From Nocardia acidivorans NBRC 108247 (GTDB taxonomy: Bacteria > Actinomycetota > Actinomycetes > Mycobacteriales > Mycobacteriaceae): a stretch of 36,299 bases of DNA. Shown here piece by piece: positions 7,798 to 15,990 of the stretch. The first letter of the stretch is position 1; every line of letters starts with the position of its first letter. The position numbers were made by a program, and so were the translations under genes. Below the pieces are notes generated by a model. The model was not told where the DNA came from and searched no databases. It was given only the letters and a program-made list of their open reading frames with translations. Location of the stretch: positions 1 through 36,299 of the forward strand of contig NZ_BDAW01000095.1 in assembly GCF_001625085.1 (NCBI RefSeq). Reading direction: 5' to 3'.

Positions 7798-7817
7798 TTG
7801 CGACAACCCTTGCGACA
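7798..7817. repeat. Direct repeat TTGCGACA x2 upstream of the sixth mycolyltransferase
   Basis: TTGCGACA occurs at 7798-7805 and again at 7810-7817, a 12-nt period, about 20-40 nt upstream of the ATG at 7776. Direct repeats one helical turn apart in a promoter are typical of activator or response-regulator sites. No regulator can be named. Confidence 0.35.
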
Positions 7818-7928
7818 CATACGAAGATGGTTCGCTGTGGGCGTACCCGTGGATGCTATCGCGGAAAGACCCCCCGGGTGTTACCAAACCGAGATGCGAT
7901 ATCGGTTTGACGTTTCGAAACGGACACA

Positions 7929-7963
7929 ACGGCGGCGGCCCTGTGTTAAAAGGCCGCCGCCGT
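7929..7963 (-). terminator. Hairpin terminator at the end of the arabinogalactan operon
   Basis: Twelve-base arms ACGGCGGCGGCC and GGCCGCCGCCGT pair perfectly around an 11-nt loop, 42 nt after the aftB stop at 8005. There is no T-run on the minus strand, but the stem is very stable. Confidence 0.6.
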
Positions 7964-8004
7964 GGGAGATTCGTGAATTTTGCCCGGTACCACCGGGTTC
8001 GGTC

Positions 8005-10041
8005 CTACTTCGGATACGACGGGTACGGATCGACCAATCCGCACCGCTCGATCTCGTACTTCGGCACCCGATCGATCCGGTACTTCGAGAAGCCCAGCGC
8101 CTGCACCACATTGTGCCGCCACCGGTCGAAGGTCAGCGGCGACCGGGAGGAGGCCAGCAGATCCTGGGTGGCCGGGCAGGTCAGTGCGACGCGCGCCTGC
8201 GCCACCCACTTGTCGTCCATGAACCAGGGCAGCCACGGCTTCTGATCCACCATGCCCGCGTCCACCACCACCCAGTCCGGGTAGAGGTTCTTGTCATGTC
8301 CGATGCGACCGTCGCTGAGCCGTTCGGTATGCGCCGCAAGCGGATACGCCAGCCCCATCTGATCGATGACGCGCACATCCAGCGGTACGTTCATGCTGGT
8401 CATACCGAGATTCAGGAAGAACACGGTATGCCCGGCGCCGTCGGCCGGGATGGGCTGGGGCGGCGGTGCGATGTACCAGAACATGAAGGACGGCGAATTC
8501 AGCAGCAGGCCGCCGTCTGGGGTGTTGCGGATATCGCGGACCATGGCGCGCATGCGCGGATAGTCCAGATAGTCCTCGGCGCGGATCGGATGATCGTGAC
8601 CGGTATTGAGAACGTAGTAGATGCGCTCGTCCACGATGCCGGTGGAGCTGATCTTGGTTCCGGTGGTGATGGCGGTGGTGTTCGCCGCGAACAGCGCCCA
8701 GCCCGCCGTGCCGAGGAAACCGGCCAGCACCACCGCGAAGGCCCAATCCGAGGCCCGCATACCGCGTTTGCGCACCCCGTCCGCGCCACCGAAGAGCGTC
8801 TGCGGCACCCGGATCGGCAGCACCGCCACCGGCAGGATGAGGCAGAACAGCTGCGGCAGCAGCATGCGGCCGTGCATGAAGTCACCGCCGACGCGGATCT
8901 CGTAGACGGTCAGCAGCAGACCACTGCCGACCATGAGCGCGACCACCGCGGCGGGCGTGCGCAGCCACACGCTGAAACGATGAATTCGACCGCGCCGGCT
9001 CTTGTCCCGCGCCGCGGCGGGCGCATCGCCCGCGTCCGCGTGGCGACCGGCCGCGCCGTCCCGCCGTCCCGACCACACCGCGAACGCGGCGGCCACGGCC
9101 AGCAACACCAGCGGAATCAGCAGCCAGTACGGGCCGACGAAATTCCACAGGTAGACCAGACCCTGCTTCCACTTCGCACCGCCCGCGTCCTTGGACACGG
9201 CCGTATTCGGGTAGGGCAGACCGTAATAGCCCATCCGCCAGATCTGGTACGCCACCGGCACCAGACCCGCCACCGCCACGATGATCGCGCGGAAGACGAT
9301 CGGCCGCACCCCGGTCTCGGGCAGCGGCGCGCAGAAGATCATGAGCAGCGCCAGCGCGCCGACCAGGGTCATCTCGGGCCGGATGAGCGGCGCCAGCCCG
9401 GCGAAGAACACCAGGCCGAAAAAGCTGGTGAGCCGGACCCGTTCGGCCTGACTCCAGCGAATCAGCAACCACCACAGCACCGCCAGCCAGGCGATCACCA
9501 GGCTGGACTCCAGACCGGAGGTGGCGTAGTCGCGGGCCGGGGGCACCGCGATGTAGACCAGCGCGCCCGCCGGAACCAGGAAGGCGGTCCGGGTGCCGCC
9601 CCAGAGCCGGGCCGAGCCGAGCATGGCGAAGACGATCGCCAGCACCGACAGCGTGAGCGCGATGCCGAGCACCACGTACTCCAGGCGCAGATCGGTCAGC
9701 CAGCTGAAGAACCAGACCAGATAGGTCCAGGCGGTGCTGGTATTGGTTTCGACGCGTTCACCCGAATTGAAGACCGGGCCGTTGCCCGCCATCAGGTTTC
9801 GCACCGTGCGCAGCACGATCAGACCGTCGTCGGCGATCCAGCGCCGCTGCCAGCCACCGGCCGCGAACAGGGTCGCGGTCAGCACGATCCCACCGACGAA
9901 GACAGTGCGGGATAGTCGCGAGAAACGGCGTCCGGACGAATCCGCACGCCGATGGCCACGACCGAGCGGCAATTGTGCCGTCGGCGCGCCCCCCTCTCGC
10001 TCTTCTCCCTCTACCACGTCAGGTGAGATAGACAGCGACAC
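8005..10041 (-). CDS. aftB: Terminal beta-(1->2)-arabinofuranosyltransferase AftB
   Basis: GT-C membrane glycosyltransferase that adds the terminal beta-(1->2)-linked arabinofuranose to arabinan, using decaprenylphosphoryl-arabinose on the outer face of the membrane. The 678-aa product has a short charged N-terminus, then RRWIADDGLIVLRTVRNL with an Asp pair at 71-72 in the first external loop, typical of GT-C catalytic acids. About ten membrane segments and a soluble C-terminal domain from about residue 450 follow. The assignment rests on recognition of the Rv3805c-type sequence and on its place after ubiA. The GTG start at 10041 lies inside the 3' end of ubiA (23-base overlap) with GGAG upstream. 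It is longer than the roughly 627-aa M. tuberculosis protein, partly through a charged N-terminus and a basic loop near residues 330-350. Confidence 0.9.
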   Translation of the reverse strand: MSLSISPDVVEGEEREGGAPTAQLPLGRGHRRADSSGRRFSRLSRTVFVGGIVLTATLFAAGGWQRRWIADDGLIVLRTVRNLMAGNGPVFNSGERVETNTSTAWTYLVWFFSWLTDLRLEYVVLGIALTLSVLAIVFAMLGSARLWGGTRTAFLVPAGALVYIAVPPARDYATSGLESSLVIAWLAVLWWLLIRWSQAERVRLTSFFGLVFFAGLAPLIRPEMTLVGALALLMIFCAPLPETGVRPIVFRAIIVAVAGLVPVAYQIWRMGYYGLPYPNTAVSKDAGGAKWKQGLVYLWNFVGPYWLLIPLVLLAVAAAFAVWSGRRDGAAGRHADAGDAPAAARDKSRRGRIHRFSVWLRTPAAVVALMVGSGLLLTVYEIRVGGDFMHGRMLLPQLFCLILPVAVLPIRVPQTLFGGADGVRKRGMRASDWAFAVVLAGFLGTAGWALFAANTTAITTGTKISSTGIVDERIYYVLNTGHDHPIRAEDYLDYPRMRAMVRDIRNTPDGGLLLNSPSFMFWYIAPPPQPIPADGAGHTVFFLNLGMTSMNVPLDVRVIDQMGLAYPLAAHTERLSDGRIGHDKNLYPDWVVVDAGMVDQKPWLPWFMDDKWVAQARVALTCPATQDLLASSRSPLTFDRWRHNVVQALGFSKYRIDRVPKYEIERCGLVDPYPSYPK

Positions 10042-10999
10042 CTACCGCTCCGATCCAGGCGATTGCGAGGAACTGGAGGACCCGGTCCCCCAGGGCGATC
10101 TCTTCGGGTTCACCGGCTTCACCGCCGTCGACGTCCACCGCATAGCGCAGGACCGCGATGACGAACGGGATCATGGAGATCGCGAACCAATCGGTGTCCT
10201 TGACCCGGCCCTGTTCGAACGCCCACAGCCCGTAGAAGACGACCACCGCGGTGGCCGAGACGGTCCAGACGAAACGCAGGTAGGTGGCGGTGTAGTACTG
10301 CAGCGACTTGCGGATTTTGGCGCCGGTGTCGAGCGCGATCTTCAACTCGGCATAGCGCTTTCCGGCCGCCATGAACAGCGAACCGAACGCCATGATGAGC
10401 AGGAACCACTGGGAGAGCTTGATATCGGCCGCCGCGCCGCCGGCCACCGCGCGCAGCAGGAAGCCGGAGGAGACGATGCAGATATCCAGAACGGCCTGGT
10501 GCTTGAGGCCGAAGCAGTAGGCGAGCTGGATGCCGATGTACACGGCCATCACGACCGCCAGATGCCAGGACGCGAGGAACGACCCCACGATGGCCGCCAC
10601 CAGCAGCACGATCGAGAGCCCGTAGGCCAGGTTCACCGGCACCACACCGGCGGCGATGGGCCGATAGCGCTTGGTCGGGTGGGCCCGGTCGGCCTCCACG
10701 TCCAGCGCGTCGTTGACCAGGTAGATGCCCGAGGCCGCCATACAGAAGACCACGAACGCGATGGCGACGTGACCGAGTACGGACGCGTCGGTGAGCACCA
10801 GGTCACCGGCGGCGGTCTTACCCGCGGCCAGTGGCGCGGCCAGGACCAGCACGTTCTTGACCCACTGCCGCGGGCGCACGGCCTTGATCAGACCACCGGC
10901 CAGGGTCTTGGGCGGGCCCTTGACAACTGCCTCGTCCAGCTCGGTGCTGGTCGGCTCTTCGCTCATGTCAACAAGGGCTCTTTCTTCCTGCGCGGTCAC
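10019..10999 (-). CDS. ubiA: Decaprenyl-phosphate phosphoribosyltransferase (DPPR synthase, UbiA family)
   Basis: UbiA-superfamily prenyltransferase that joins 5-phosphoribosyl pyrophosphate to decaprenyl phosphate, giving decaprenylphosphoryl-5-phosphoribose, the first committed step to the arabinose donor. The Asp-rich motif NDALDVEAD (96-104) with downstream HPTKRYRP, the second conserved region YCFGLKHQAVLD, and about nine membrane segments are visible. It is the Rv3806c counterpart. The GTG at 10999 overlaps the PAP2 stop codon as GTGA, which argues for translational coupling. An ATG at 10966 would give 315 aa, nearer the 302 aa of M. tuberculosis, and cannot be excluded. Upstream PAP2 and downstream aftB are in the same transcript. 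Confidence 0.93.
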   Translation of the reverse strand: MTAQEERALVDMSEEPTSTELDEAVVKGPPKTLAGGLIKAVRPRQWVKNVLVLAAPLAAGKTAAGDLVLTDASVLGHVAIAFVVFCMAASGIYLVNDALDVEADRAHPTKRYRPIAAGVVPVNLAYGLSIVLLVAAIVGSFLASWHLAVVMAVYIGIQLAYCFGLKHQAVLDICIVSSGFLLRAVAGGAAADIKLSQWFLLIMAFGSLFMAAGKRYAELKIALDTGAKIRKSLQYYTATYLRFVWTVSATAVVVFYGLWAFEQGRVKDTDWFAISMIPFVIAVLRYAVDVDGGEAGEPEEIALGDRVLQFLAIAWIGAVGVAVYLT

Positions 11000-11571
11000 T
11001 TCGCGAGTCTCTTTTCGGCGGCAAGCACAACAGCGGCTGATGCGGCGCCCAGCGCGGAACCGGCGAGCACGTCGGATGGGTAATGCACCCCGAGGACGAC
11101 CCGGGACAGCAGCATCGGCGGGACGAGCACCGCGGGCAAGGGTAACCCGGTGAGCCTGCCGAGCAACACAGCCGCTGCCGTGGTGGATGTCGCGTGCGAG
11201 GACGGGAAGCTCAGCTTGCTCGGCGTCGACACGTTGACCTGCACCGATGGATCATTCGGGCGCGGGCGGCGAACAATCCGCTTGATCACGACCGAGGCGG
11301 CGTGCGCACCGAACGCGCCGACCGCGACCCCGGCCCACTGGCGGCGGCGCGGTTTGTCGGCGAGCGCGCCGACCGCCGCGATGCCGATCCAGCCCAGCGA
11401 ATGCTCCCCGAAATGCGACATTCCGCGCGCGGCCCGCACGACCGCCGGACTGCGACCGATGGTGCCCTGCACCAGGTTCAGGATCTTGACCTCGGGCGGT
11501 GCGGCCGGGGCCGGAGCCTCCGGAACCACGTGCAGCCCGCGGTCCGGCTCGGCGGCCTGGCTCGCTGTCAT
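10996..11571 (-). CDS. PAP2-family phosphatase, probable decaprenylphosphoryl-5-phosphoribose phosphatase
   Basis: 191-aa membrane phosphatase of the PAP2 family, counterpart of Rv3807c, proposed to remove the 5-phosphate from decaprenylphosphoryl-phosphoribose after UbiA. All three PAP2 signatures are present: K97 to RP103-104 (KRIVRRPRP), PSSH at 123-126 and SRVVLGVHYPSD with S156, R157, H163 and D167. Several hydrophobic segments surround them. The N-terminal 30 residues are Ala/Pro-rich and soluble. The ATG at 11571 overlaps the glfT2 stop as ATGA, and its own stop overlaps the ubiA start, so the three genes look translationally coupled. Confidence 0.92.
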   Translation of the reverse strand: MTASQAAEPDRGLHVVPEAPAPAAPPEVKILNLVQGTIGRSPAVVRAARGMSHFGEHSLGWIGIAAVGALADKPRRRQWAGVAVGAFGAHAASVVIKRIVRRPRPNDPSVQVNVSTPSKLSFPSSHATSTTAAAVLLGRLTGLPLPAVLVPPMLLSRVVLGVHYPSDVLAGSALGAASAAVVLAAEKRLAK

Positions 11572-13520
11572 TTGGTCTCATTCCCTGCGTCGTTGCCCGA
11601 GTGCACGCCGAAGACGTTCTCCCAGGCGGACTTACCGGTGAGATGCGAATGCGCCGCACGATACTGCTCGCGCACCTCGGGGAAGCGCTCGGCCAGTTCC
11701 CTGCGCAGCCGCAGCGCTTCCTTGAACAGCGCGGCGGCCTGGCGCGGATCGCGCTTGCGGTAGACCACGCCGCGGCCGTCGGCGGTGGTGACGGTGACGC
11801 CGTCCACCTGTGACAGCAGGAACCAGCGGGCATCGAGGGTCGGGACGTTCAACTGCGGCGTCTCGTGATGCGCCGGATTCGCCCTGCGGAAGTTGTGCAG
11901 CACGCCCTTGCCCAAGCGGACCACCTTGGCGAGCGGATTGCCGGGTTCGCCGACCGCGCCCACCTCGGCCCGGCTGGCCATCGGCAGTTCGGTCGAGGAC
12001 GGTACGACCACCGCGTCCGGGAACTCCTTGCGCATGGCGTGCACCTTGCCGAGCGCGGTCGGCAGCAGGTCGAACAGCTTGTCCGGGCCCGCGAGGTAGT
12101 CGCGAATCGCCTCGTTCTGAATGGCGACCGTCGAATACTCCAGGCACAGCAGGTGTTTCAGCGTCGCCTTGATGGTATTGACCACCATCGGGCGGCCGTC
12201 GTTGGGCAGGTGCAGTGAGGCGACCACCAGGCGGTTGCGCAGGTGGAAGTACGCCTGCCAGTCGATGGCGTCGTCCTTGTCGCTCCAGGCCATATGCCAT
12301 ACCGCCGCACCCGGCAGGGTGACCGTCGGATAGCCGTGATCCCTTGCGCGCAAACCGTATTCGACGTCGTCCCACTTGAGGAACAGCGGCAGCGGCTGCC
12401 CGATCTCCTCGGCCACCCGACGCGGGATGACGCAGGTCCACCAGCCGTTGAAGTCCACATCGATGCGACGGTGCAGCAGTTTGGAGTTGTCGCGATCGCT
12501 GAGCGGATTCTTCGAGAAGTCGTGGTCGTACTCGACATTCGGGGCCGCGGTCCACATGAAGATGGAGCGGTCGACGATCTCGCCCATGACGTGCAGGTGC
12601 GAACGCTCCTGCAGGTTGAGCATCTGCCCGCCGGTCAGAATGGGCGATTTGGCGAAGCGCGAGAAGGCCAGCGCGCGCAGAATGCTGTCCGGCTCGATCT
12701 CGATGTCATCGTCCATATAGACGATGTACTCGGCATCGGTGGTCTTGAGCGCCTCGTACATGACGCGGCTGTAGCCGCCGGACCCGCCCAGATTGGGCTG
12801 GTTGTGGATGGCGAGCCGATCACCCAGGGGCAGAGCAGCTTCGGCGAAGCCGGGCTCGTCGACCACCTTGCGATTGCCCTGATCCGGGATGATGACGGCC
12901 TTGATCTTCTCCAGCACCAGCGGGTCGCTGCCAAGGGCGGCAATGGTTTTCACCGCATCGGTGGGCCGGTTGAAGGTGGGCATGCCGACCGCGATGCTGC
13001 CCTCGCCCGGCGCCTCGATCGGCGCGTACCAACCGCCGCTGCGCATTTCGACGTGGGTGTCGGTGGTGATGTCGAACCAGATCCAGCCGCCGTCCTCGAA
13101 CGGACCCAGATCCACCTCGAATTCGACGAACGCGGCCGCGGCCGCACCGTCACCGGGCGTACTGAATTCGTCGCCGCGCACGTGGATGCGGGAGCCGTCC
13201 GCCTTTGAGCGGTAGACGTCCACCCGGCCGTGGCCGGACAGCTCCAGCTTCAGCACCACGGACTCCAGTACGCTCCAGCGCCGCCAATAGCCGGCCGGGA
13301 CCGCGTTGAAGTAGGTGCAGAACGACACCTCGGATTCCGCGCCGATGGCCAGCGCGGTACGCGTGATGGCGTGTGCGCGACGGGCATTGGTGTCGGATTC
13401 CTCGAGGTACAGCTTGCGCACGTCGAGGGGCTCACCCGGCCGCGGCAGGATGATGCGTTGCAGCAGCGAAATGGCGCGGGTTTCGGTGGTCATCTCTTCC
13501 AGCGTCGCTTGTGCGGTCAT
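11568..13520 (-). CDS. glfT2: Galactofuranosyltransferase GlfT2
   Basis: Processive GT-A (family GT78) enzyme on the inner face of the membrane that builds most of the galactan with alternating beta-(1->5) and beta-(1->6) galactofuranose from UDP-Galf. The 650-aa protein matches the M. tuberculosis enzyme (637 aa) closely: ILPRPGEPLDVRKLYLEES at the N-terminus, a beta-sandwich region, TFNRP (182-186), the metal-binding DDD at 270-272 (YMDDDIEIEPDS), KWDD (382-385) and WHMAWSD with His409. The ATG at 13520 overlaps the glf stop as ATGA; an internal ATG at 13493 is the alternative. No truncation or odd residues seen. Confidence 0.97.
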   Translation of the reverse strand: MTAQATLEEMTTETRAISLLQRIILPRPGEPLDVRKLYLEESDTNARRAHAITRTALAIGAESEVSFCTYFNAVPAGYWRRWSVLESVVLKLELSGHGRVDVYRSKADGSRIHVRGDEFSTPGDGAAAAAFVEFEVDLGPFEDGGWIWFDITTDTHVEMRSGGWYAPIEAPGEGSIAVGMPTFNRPTDAVKTIAALGSDPLVLEKIKAVIIPDQGNRKVVDEPGFAEAALPLGDRLAIHNQPNLGGSGGYSRVMYEALKTTDAEYIVYMDDDIEIEPDSILRALAFSRFAKSPILTGGQMLNLQERSHLHVMGEIVDRSIFMWTAAPNVEYDHDFSKNPLSDRDNSKLLHRRIDVDFNGWWTCVIPRRVAEEIGQPLPLFLKWDDVEYGLRARDHGYPTVTLPGAAVWHMAWSDKDDAIDWQAYFHLRNRLVVASLHLPNDGRPMVVNTIKATLKHLLCLEYSTVAIQNEAIRDYLAGPDKLFDLLPTALGKVHAMRKEFPDAVVVPSSTELPMASRAEVGAVGEPGNPLAKVVRLGKGVLHNFRRANPAHHETPQLNVPTLDARWFLLSQVDGVTVTTADGRGVVYRKRDPRQAAALFKEALRLRRELAERFPEVREQYRAAHSHLTGKSAWENVFGVHSGNDAGNETK

Positions 13521-14713
13521 TCGGCGGTGTCCACCAGAGGCGCACCGGACTCCAGGTGCGGGCGCAGCACATTGTCGAACATGCTGAGCGCGGCGCCGAT
13601 GGCCATATGCATGTCCAGGTACTGGTAGGTGCCCAGGCGGCCACCGAAAAGCACCTTGGCCGAAGCGGTTTCGGCCTTGGCGCGCTCGCGGTAGGCGAGC
13701 ACCTTGGCGCGGTCCTCGGGGGTGTTGATCGGGTAGTACGGTTCATCGCCGGTCTGGGCGAAGCGCGAGTATTCGCGCATGATGACCGTCTTGTCCGTGG
13801 GATAGTCGCGCTCGGGGTGGAAGTGGCGCGGCTCGATGATGCGGGTGTAGGACACGTCGCCATCGTTGTAGTTCATGACCGAGGTGCCCTGGAAGTCACC
13901 GGTTTCCAAGACCTCGGTCTCGAAATCGATGGTGCGCCAGCCGAGTTCGCCTTCGGCATAGTCGAAGTAGGCGTCCAGCGGTCCGGTGTAGACGACCGGG
14001 GCGTCCGGGTTCTGCGCGCGGATCTCGTCGCGGACGTCGAACCAGTCGGTGTCCACGCGTACCTCGATGAGATCGCTCTCGGCCATCTTGGTCAGCCAGG
14101 CGGTGTACCCGTCCTTGGGCAGACCCTCGTAGGCGTCGTTGAAGTACCGGTTGTCGAAGGTGTAGCGCACGGGCAGGCGGGTGATATTGCCGGCGGGCAG
14201 ATTCTTGGGATCGGTCTGCCACTGCTTGGCGGTGTAGTCGCGAATGAACGCCTCGTAGAGGGGGCGGCCGATCAGGGAGATCGCCTTCTCCTCGAGATTG
14301 GCGGCGTCCTTGGTGTCGATCTCGGCGGCCTGCTCGGCAATCAGCGCGCGGGCTTCCTGCGGAGTGAAGTAGCGGCCGTAGAACTGGGAGATCAGGCCCA
14401 GTCCCATCGGGAATTGGTAGGCCTGGCCCTTGTGTAGCGCGAAGACGCGGTGCTGGTAGCCGGTGAACTCGGTGAACTGATTCACGTAATCCCACACCCG
14501 CTTGTTCGAGGTGTGGAAAAGGTGGGCACCGTACTTGTGGATTTCGATGCCGGTCTCAGGCTCCGCCTCCGAATATGCGTTACCACCCAGGTGGTAGCGG
14601 CGTTCGACCACCAGGACCCGCTTGCCCAGCAGGTTGGCGGTGCGTTCGGCGATGGTCAGCCCGAAGAAGCCGGAGCCGACGACGATGAGATCGAAGGGGG
14701 ATGCGACGGTCAC
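13517..14713 (-). CDS. glf: UDP-galactopyranose mutase
   Basis: FAD enzyme that interconverts UDP-galactopyranose and UDP-galactofuranose, supplying GlfT2. From the GTG at 14713 it is 398 aa, against 399 in M. tuberculosis. It starts VTVASPFDLIVVGSGFFG with the dinucleotide-binding GxGxxG at about 12-17, then GGNAYSE, HKYGAHLFHTSNKRVWDYV, YTAKQWQTDPK and FGGRLGTYQYLDMHMA, all family hallmarks. The frame is open further upstream, but that part is Pro/Arg-rich and unlike the family. No convincing ribosome site precedes the GTG; a TACGCT -10-like box ends 8 nt upstream, so a leaderless mRNA is likely. It heads the glf-glfT2-PAP2-ubiA-aftB operon. Confidence 0.96.
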   Translation of the reverse strand: MTVASPFDLIVVGSGFFGLTIAERTANLLGKRVLVVERRYHLGGNAYSEAEPETGIEIHKYGAHLFHTSNKRVWDYVNQFTEFTGYQHRVFALHKGQAYQFPMGLGLISQFYGRYFTPQEARALIAEQAAEIDTKDAANLEEKAISLIGRPLYEAFIRDYTAKQWQTDPKNLPAGNITRLPVRYTFDNRYFNDAYEGLPKDGYTAWLTKMAESDLIEVRVDTDWFDVRDEIRAQNPDAPVVYTGPLDAYFDYAEGELGWRTIDFETEVLETGDFQGTSVMNYNDGDVSYTRIIEPRHFHPERDYPTDKTVIMREYSRFAQTGDEPYYPINTPEDRAKVLAYRERAKAETASAKVLFGGRLGTYQYLDMHMAIGAALSMFDNVLRPHLESGAPLVDTAE

Positions 14714-14721
14714 GGGAGCCC

Positions 14722-14727
14722 AGCGTA
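14722..14727 (-). promoter_or_regulatory. Candidate -10 box for a leaderless glf operon transcript
   Basis: TACGCT on the minus strand (TAnnnT pattern) ends 8 nt before the glf GTG at 14713, placing the transcription start within 0-2 nt of the start codon. No clear -35 is seen. A copy of the same hexamer sits a similar distance before the acyltransferase GTG at 34046. Confidence 0.4.
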
Positions 14728-14806
14728 GTGGAAGAAGGTATTGGCGCGCGTGGGCTCCGGTATGCGGGGTTCGCGGGGTCGGAGGACACAACGGACATGA
14801 CCGGTC

Positions 14807-14829
14807 GTCATCCCGTTGAGTGGGATGAC
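14807..14829. promoter_or_regulatory. Perfect 8-bp inverted repeat in the glf divergent intergenic region
   Basis: GTCATCCC (14807-14814) and GGGATGAC (14822-14829) are perfect reverse complements separated by 7 nt. They lie in the 265-bp gap between glf (minus) and the small secreted protein gene (plus). This could be an operator. A weak plus-strand promoter, GTGACA (14864-14869) then TATTAC (14888-14893) 18 nt later, lies beside it. Confidence 0.4.
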
Positions 14830-14978
14830 CTGTCGAGGTATTTGCCGAGTATTCACCAAAGCGGTGACAGGCGATTCATGAGAGCTGTATTACATACGCA
14901 CCGGACCGAACGTCCGTCCAGTTTGTAGCCGTGCGATCAGTACGCGGCCGCGCCCCCTCGCTCGACCGGAAGACCTGG

Positions 14979-15251
14979 ATGACCATGCGGTTCCCCCGCC
15001 TCGCCCCCGTCGTGGGCGCACTCACCCTGTCCGCGTTACTGGGTACCGCCGCCCTGATTCCGAATGCCGCCCCCGCACGCGCCGACGGCGAGACCCTCGC
15101 CGCCATGCCGGTCGACGAGTCGGCCGGGCTCTGTGGCAACGGCGCGGCAAGCTTCGACGATATTGTCACCAATGCCGCCAGCGCCGTGCGCACCGCTGTT
15201 CCCGCAGGTCAACTGGTTGGCTTCGATCAGCAGTCCATGTGCGCCGCCTGA
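14979..15251 (+). CDS. Small secreted protein of unknown function with two cysteines
   Basis: 90-aa product from the ATG at 14979, preceded by GGAAG; a GTG at 14931 or ATG at 14985 are alternatives. Arg near the N-terminus, a hydrophobic core (LAPVVGALTLSALLGTAALI) and ARA-D make a clear Sec signal peptide of about 35 residues. The mature part is only about 55 residues, with Cys in LCGN and MCAA positioned to form one disulfide. I do not recognise a family. It is divergent from glf, the place where M. tuberculosis has the exported protein gene erp/pirG (Rv3810), but there is no visible similarity. Its stop lies one base from the stop of the convergent gene. Confidence 0.72.
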   Translation: MTMRFPRLAPVVGALTLSALLGTAALIPNAAPARADGETLAAMPVDESAGLCGNGAASFDDIVTNAASAVRTAVPAGQLVGFDQQSMCAA

Positions 15252-15252
15252 G

Positions 15253-15852
15253 TCAGGCGTAGGGGTAGGGCATATATCCGGGCTGGGCGGGCGGCGGGGT
15301 CTTCCCCGCCGCAATCCAGCGACCGGTGGGCGGCACCACGGCGAGCACGAGGATCAGGCCGCCGATCGCGAGCCCGAACAGATCGAATACGCCCGGATTC
15401 GTGACCATTCCGACCACGGTGGCGACCAGGCCGATCGCGGTGAAGACGATCAGCATCACCCGTCCGGCGGTCTTGCGCGCGAGTAGTAGGACCGCGCCGA
15501 CGAACCACAGCACGCCCAGCACGATGACGAAGATCCCCAGCCCGATCGCGGTGGTGGAGGTGTCGTCGAGCGATGAGCTGTAGTAATGGTCGTCCGCGGA
15601 ATTGGTGGACTTGACGGCGGTGCCGAAAATAATCATCAACACCCCGCCGAATCCGGCGAGCGCGCCGACGATGAGCGCGAGCACGGCCGCGGTGAGGGCG
15701 GTCGCCCCACTGACGGTGGGGGCGGGATAACCCCCGGGCGCGCCGGGATAACCCGGCTGTGGATATCCGAAACCCGGTTGGGGATAGCCCTGTTGGGGAT
15801 ACCCGGGCCGCCCCTGCCCCGGATACTCCGGCTGACCGTACGGATAACTCAT
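15253..15852 (-). CDS. Four-TM membrane protein with Pro/Gly/Tyr-rich N-terminus
   Basis: 199 aa from the ATG at 15852, with GGGGGAGGG upstream. Residues 1-46 are a cytosolic-type tail of repeated GYPQ/PGYP units, followed by about four membrane segments (around 50-80, 100-128, 128-150 and 152-175) and a short Pro-rich C-terminus. Such PGY-rich tails are common on small actinobacterial membrane proteins and are often disordered interaction modules. No function can be assigned. It is convergent with the small secreted protein gene, one base between the stops. Confidence 0.78.
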   Translation of the reverse strand: MSYPYGQPEYPGQGRPGYPQQGYPQPGFGYPQPGYPGAPGGYPAPTVSGATALTAAVLALIVGALAGFGGVLMIIFGTAVKSTNSADDHYYSSSLDDTSTTAIGLGIFVIVLGVLWFVGAVLLLARKTAGRVMLIVFTAIGLVATVVGMVTNPGVFDLFGLAIGGLILVLAVVPPTGRWIAAGKTPPPAQPGYMPYPYA

Positions 15853-15939
15853 GACGCCCTCCCCCGGTTGCGATTGGCGCGAACTCTACCGCGCGGCACC
15901 GACACCGGCGATGCCATATTCCGCGCCTGTGACCAGCAC

Positions 15940-15982
15940 GGCGGCACCCCTTCCGGTGCTATGACCGAAAGGGGTTGCCGCC
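15940..15982 (-). terminator. Imperfect long hairpin after the MerR-family gene
   Basis: A 17-base arm starting GGCGGCACCCC at 15940 pairs with the arm at 15965-15982 with two single-base bulges. It begins 9 nt past the stop at 15991 and lacks a T-run. Confidence 0.5.
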
Positions 15983-15990
15983 TATCCGAA

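Noticed and set aside
7780..9915. 711-codon plus-strand frame opposite aftB
   Set aside because: Composition is Arg/Gln/His-rich without domains, and aftB on the minus strand explains the region.
14714..14791. N-terminal extension of glf from an upstream ATG at 14791
   Set aside because: The extra 26 residues are Pro/Arg-rich and not family-like; the GTG at 14713 gives the expected length.
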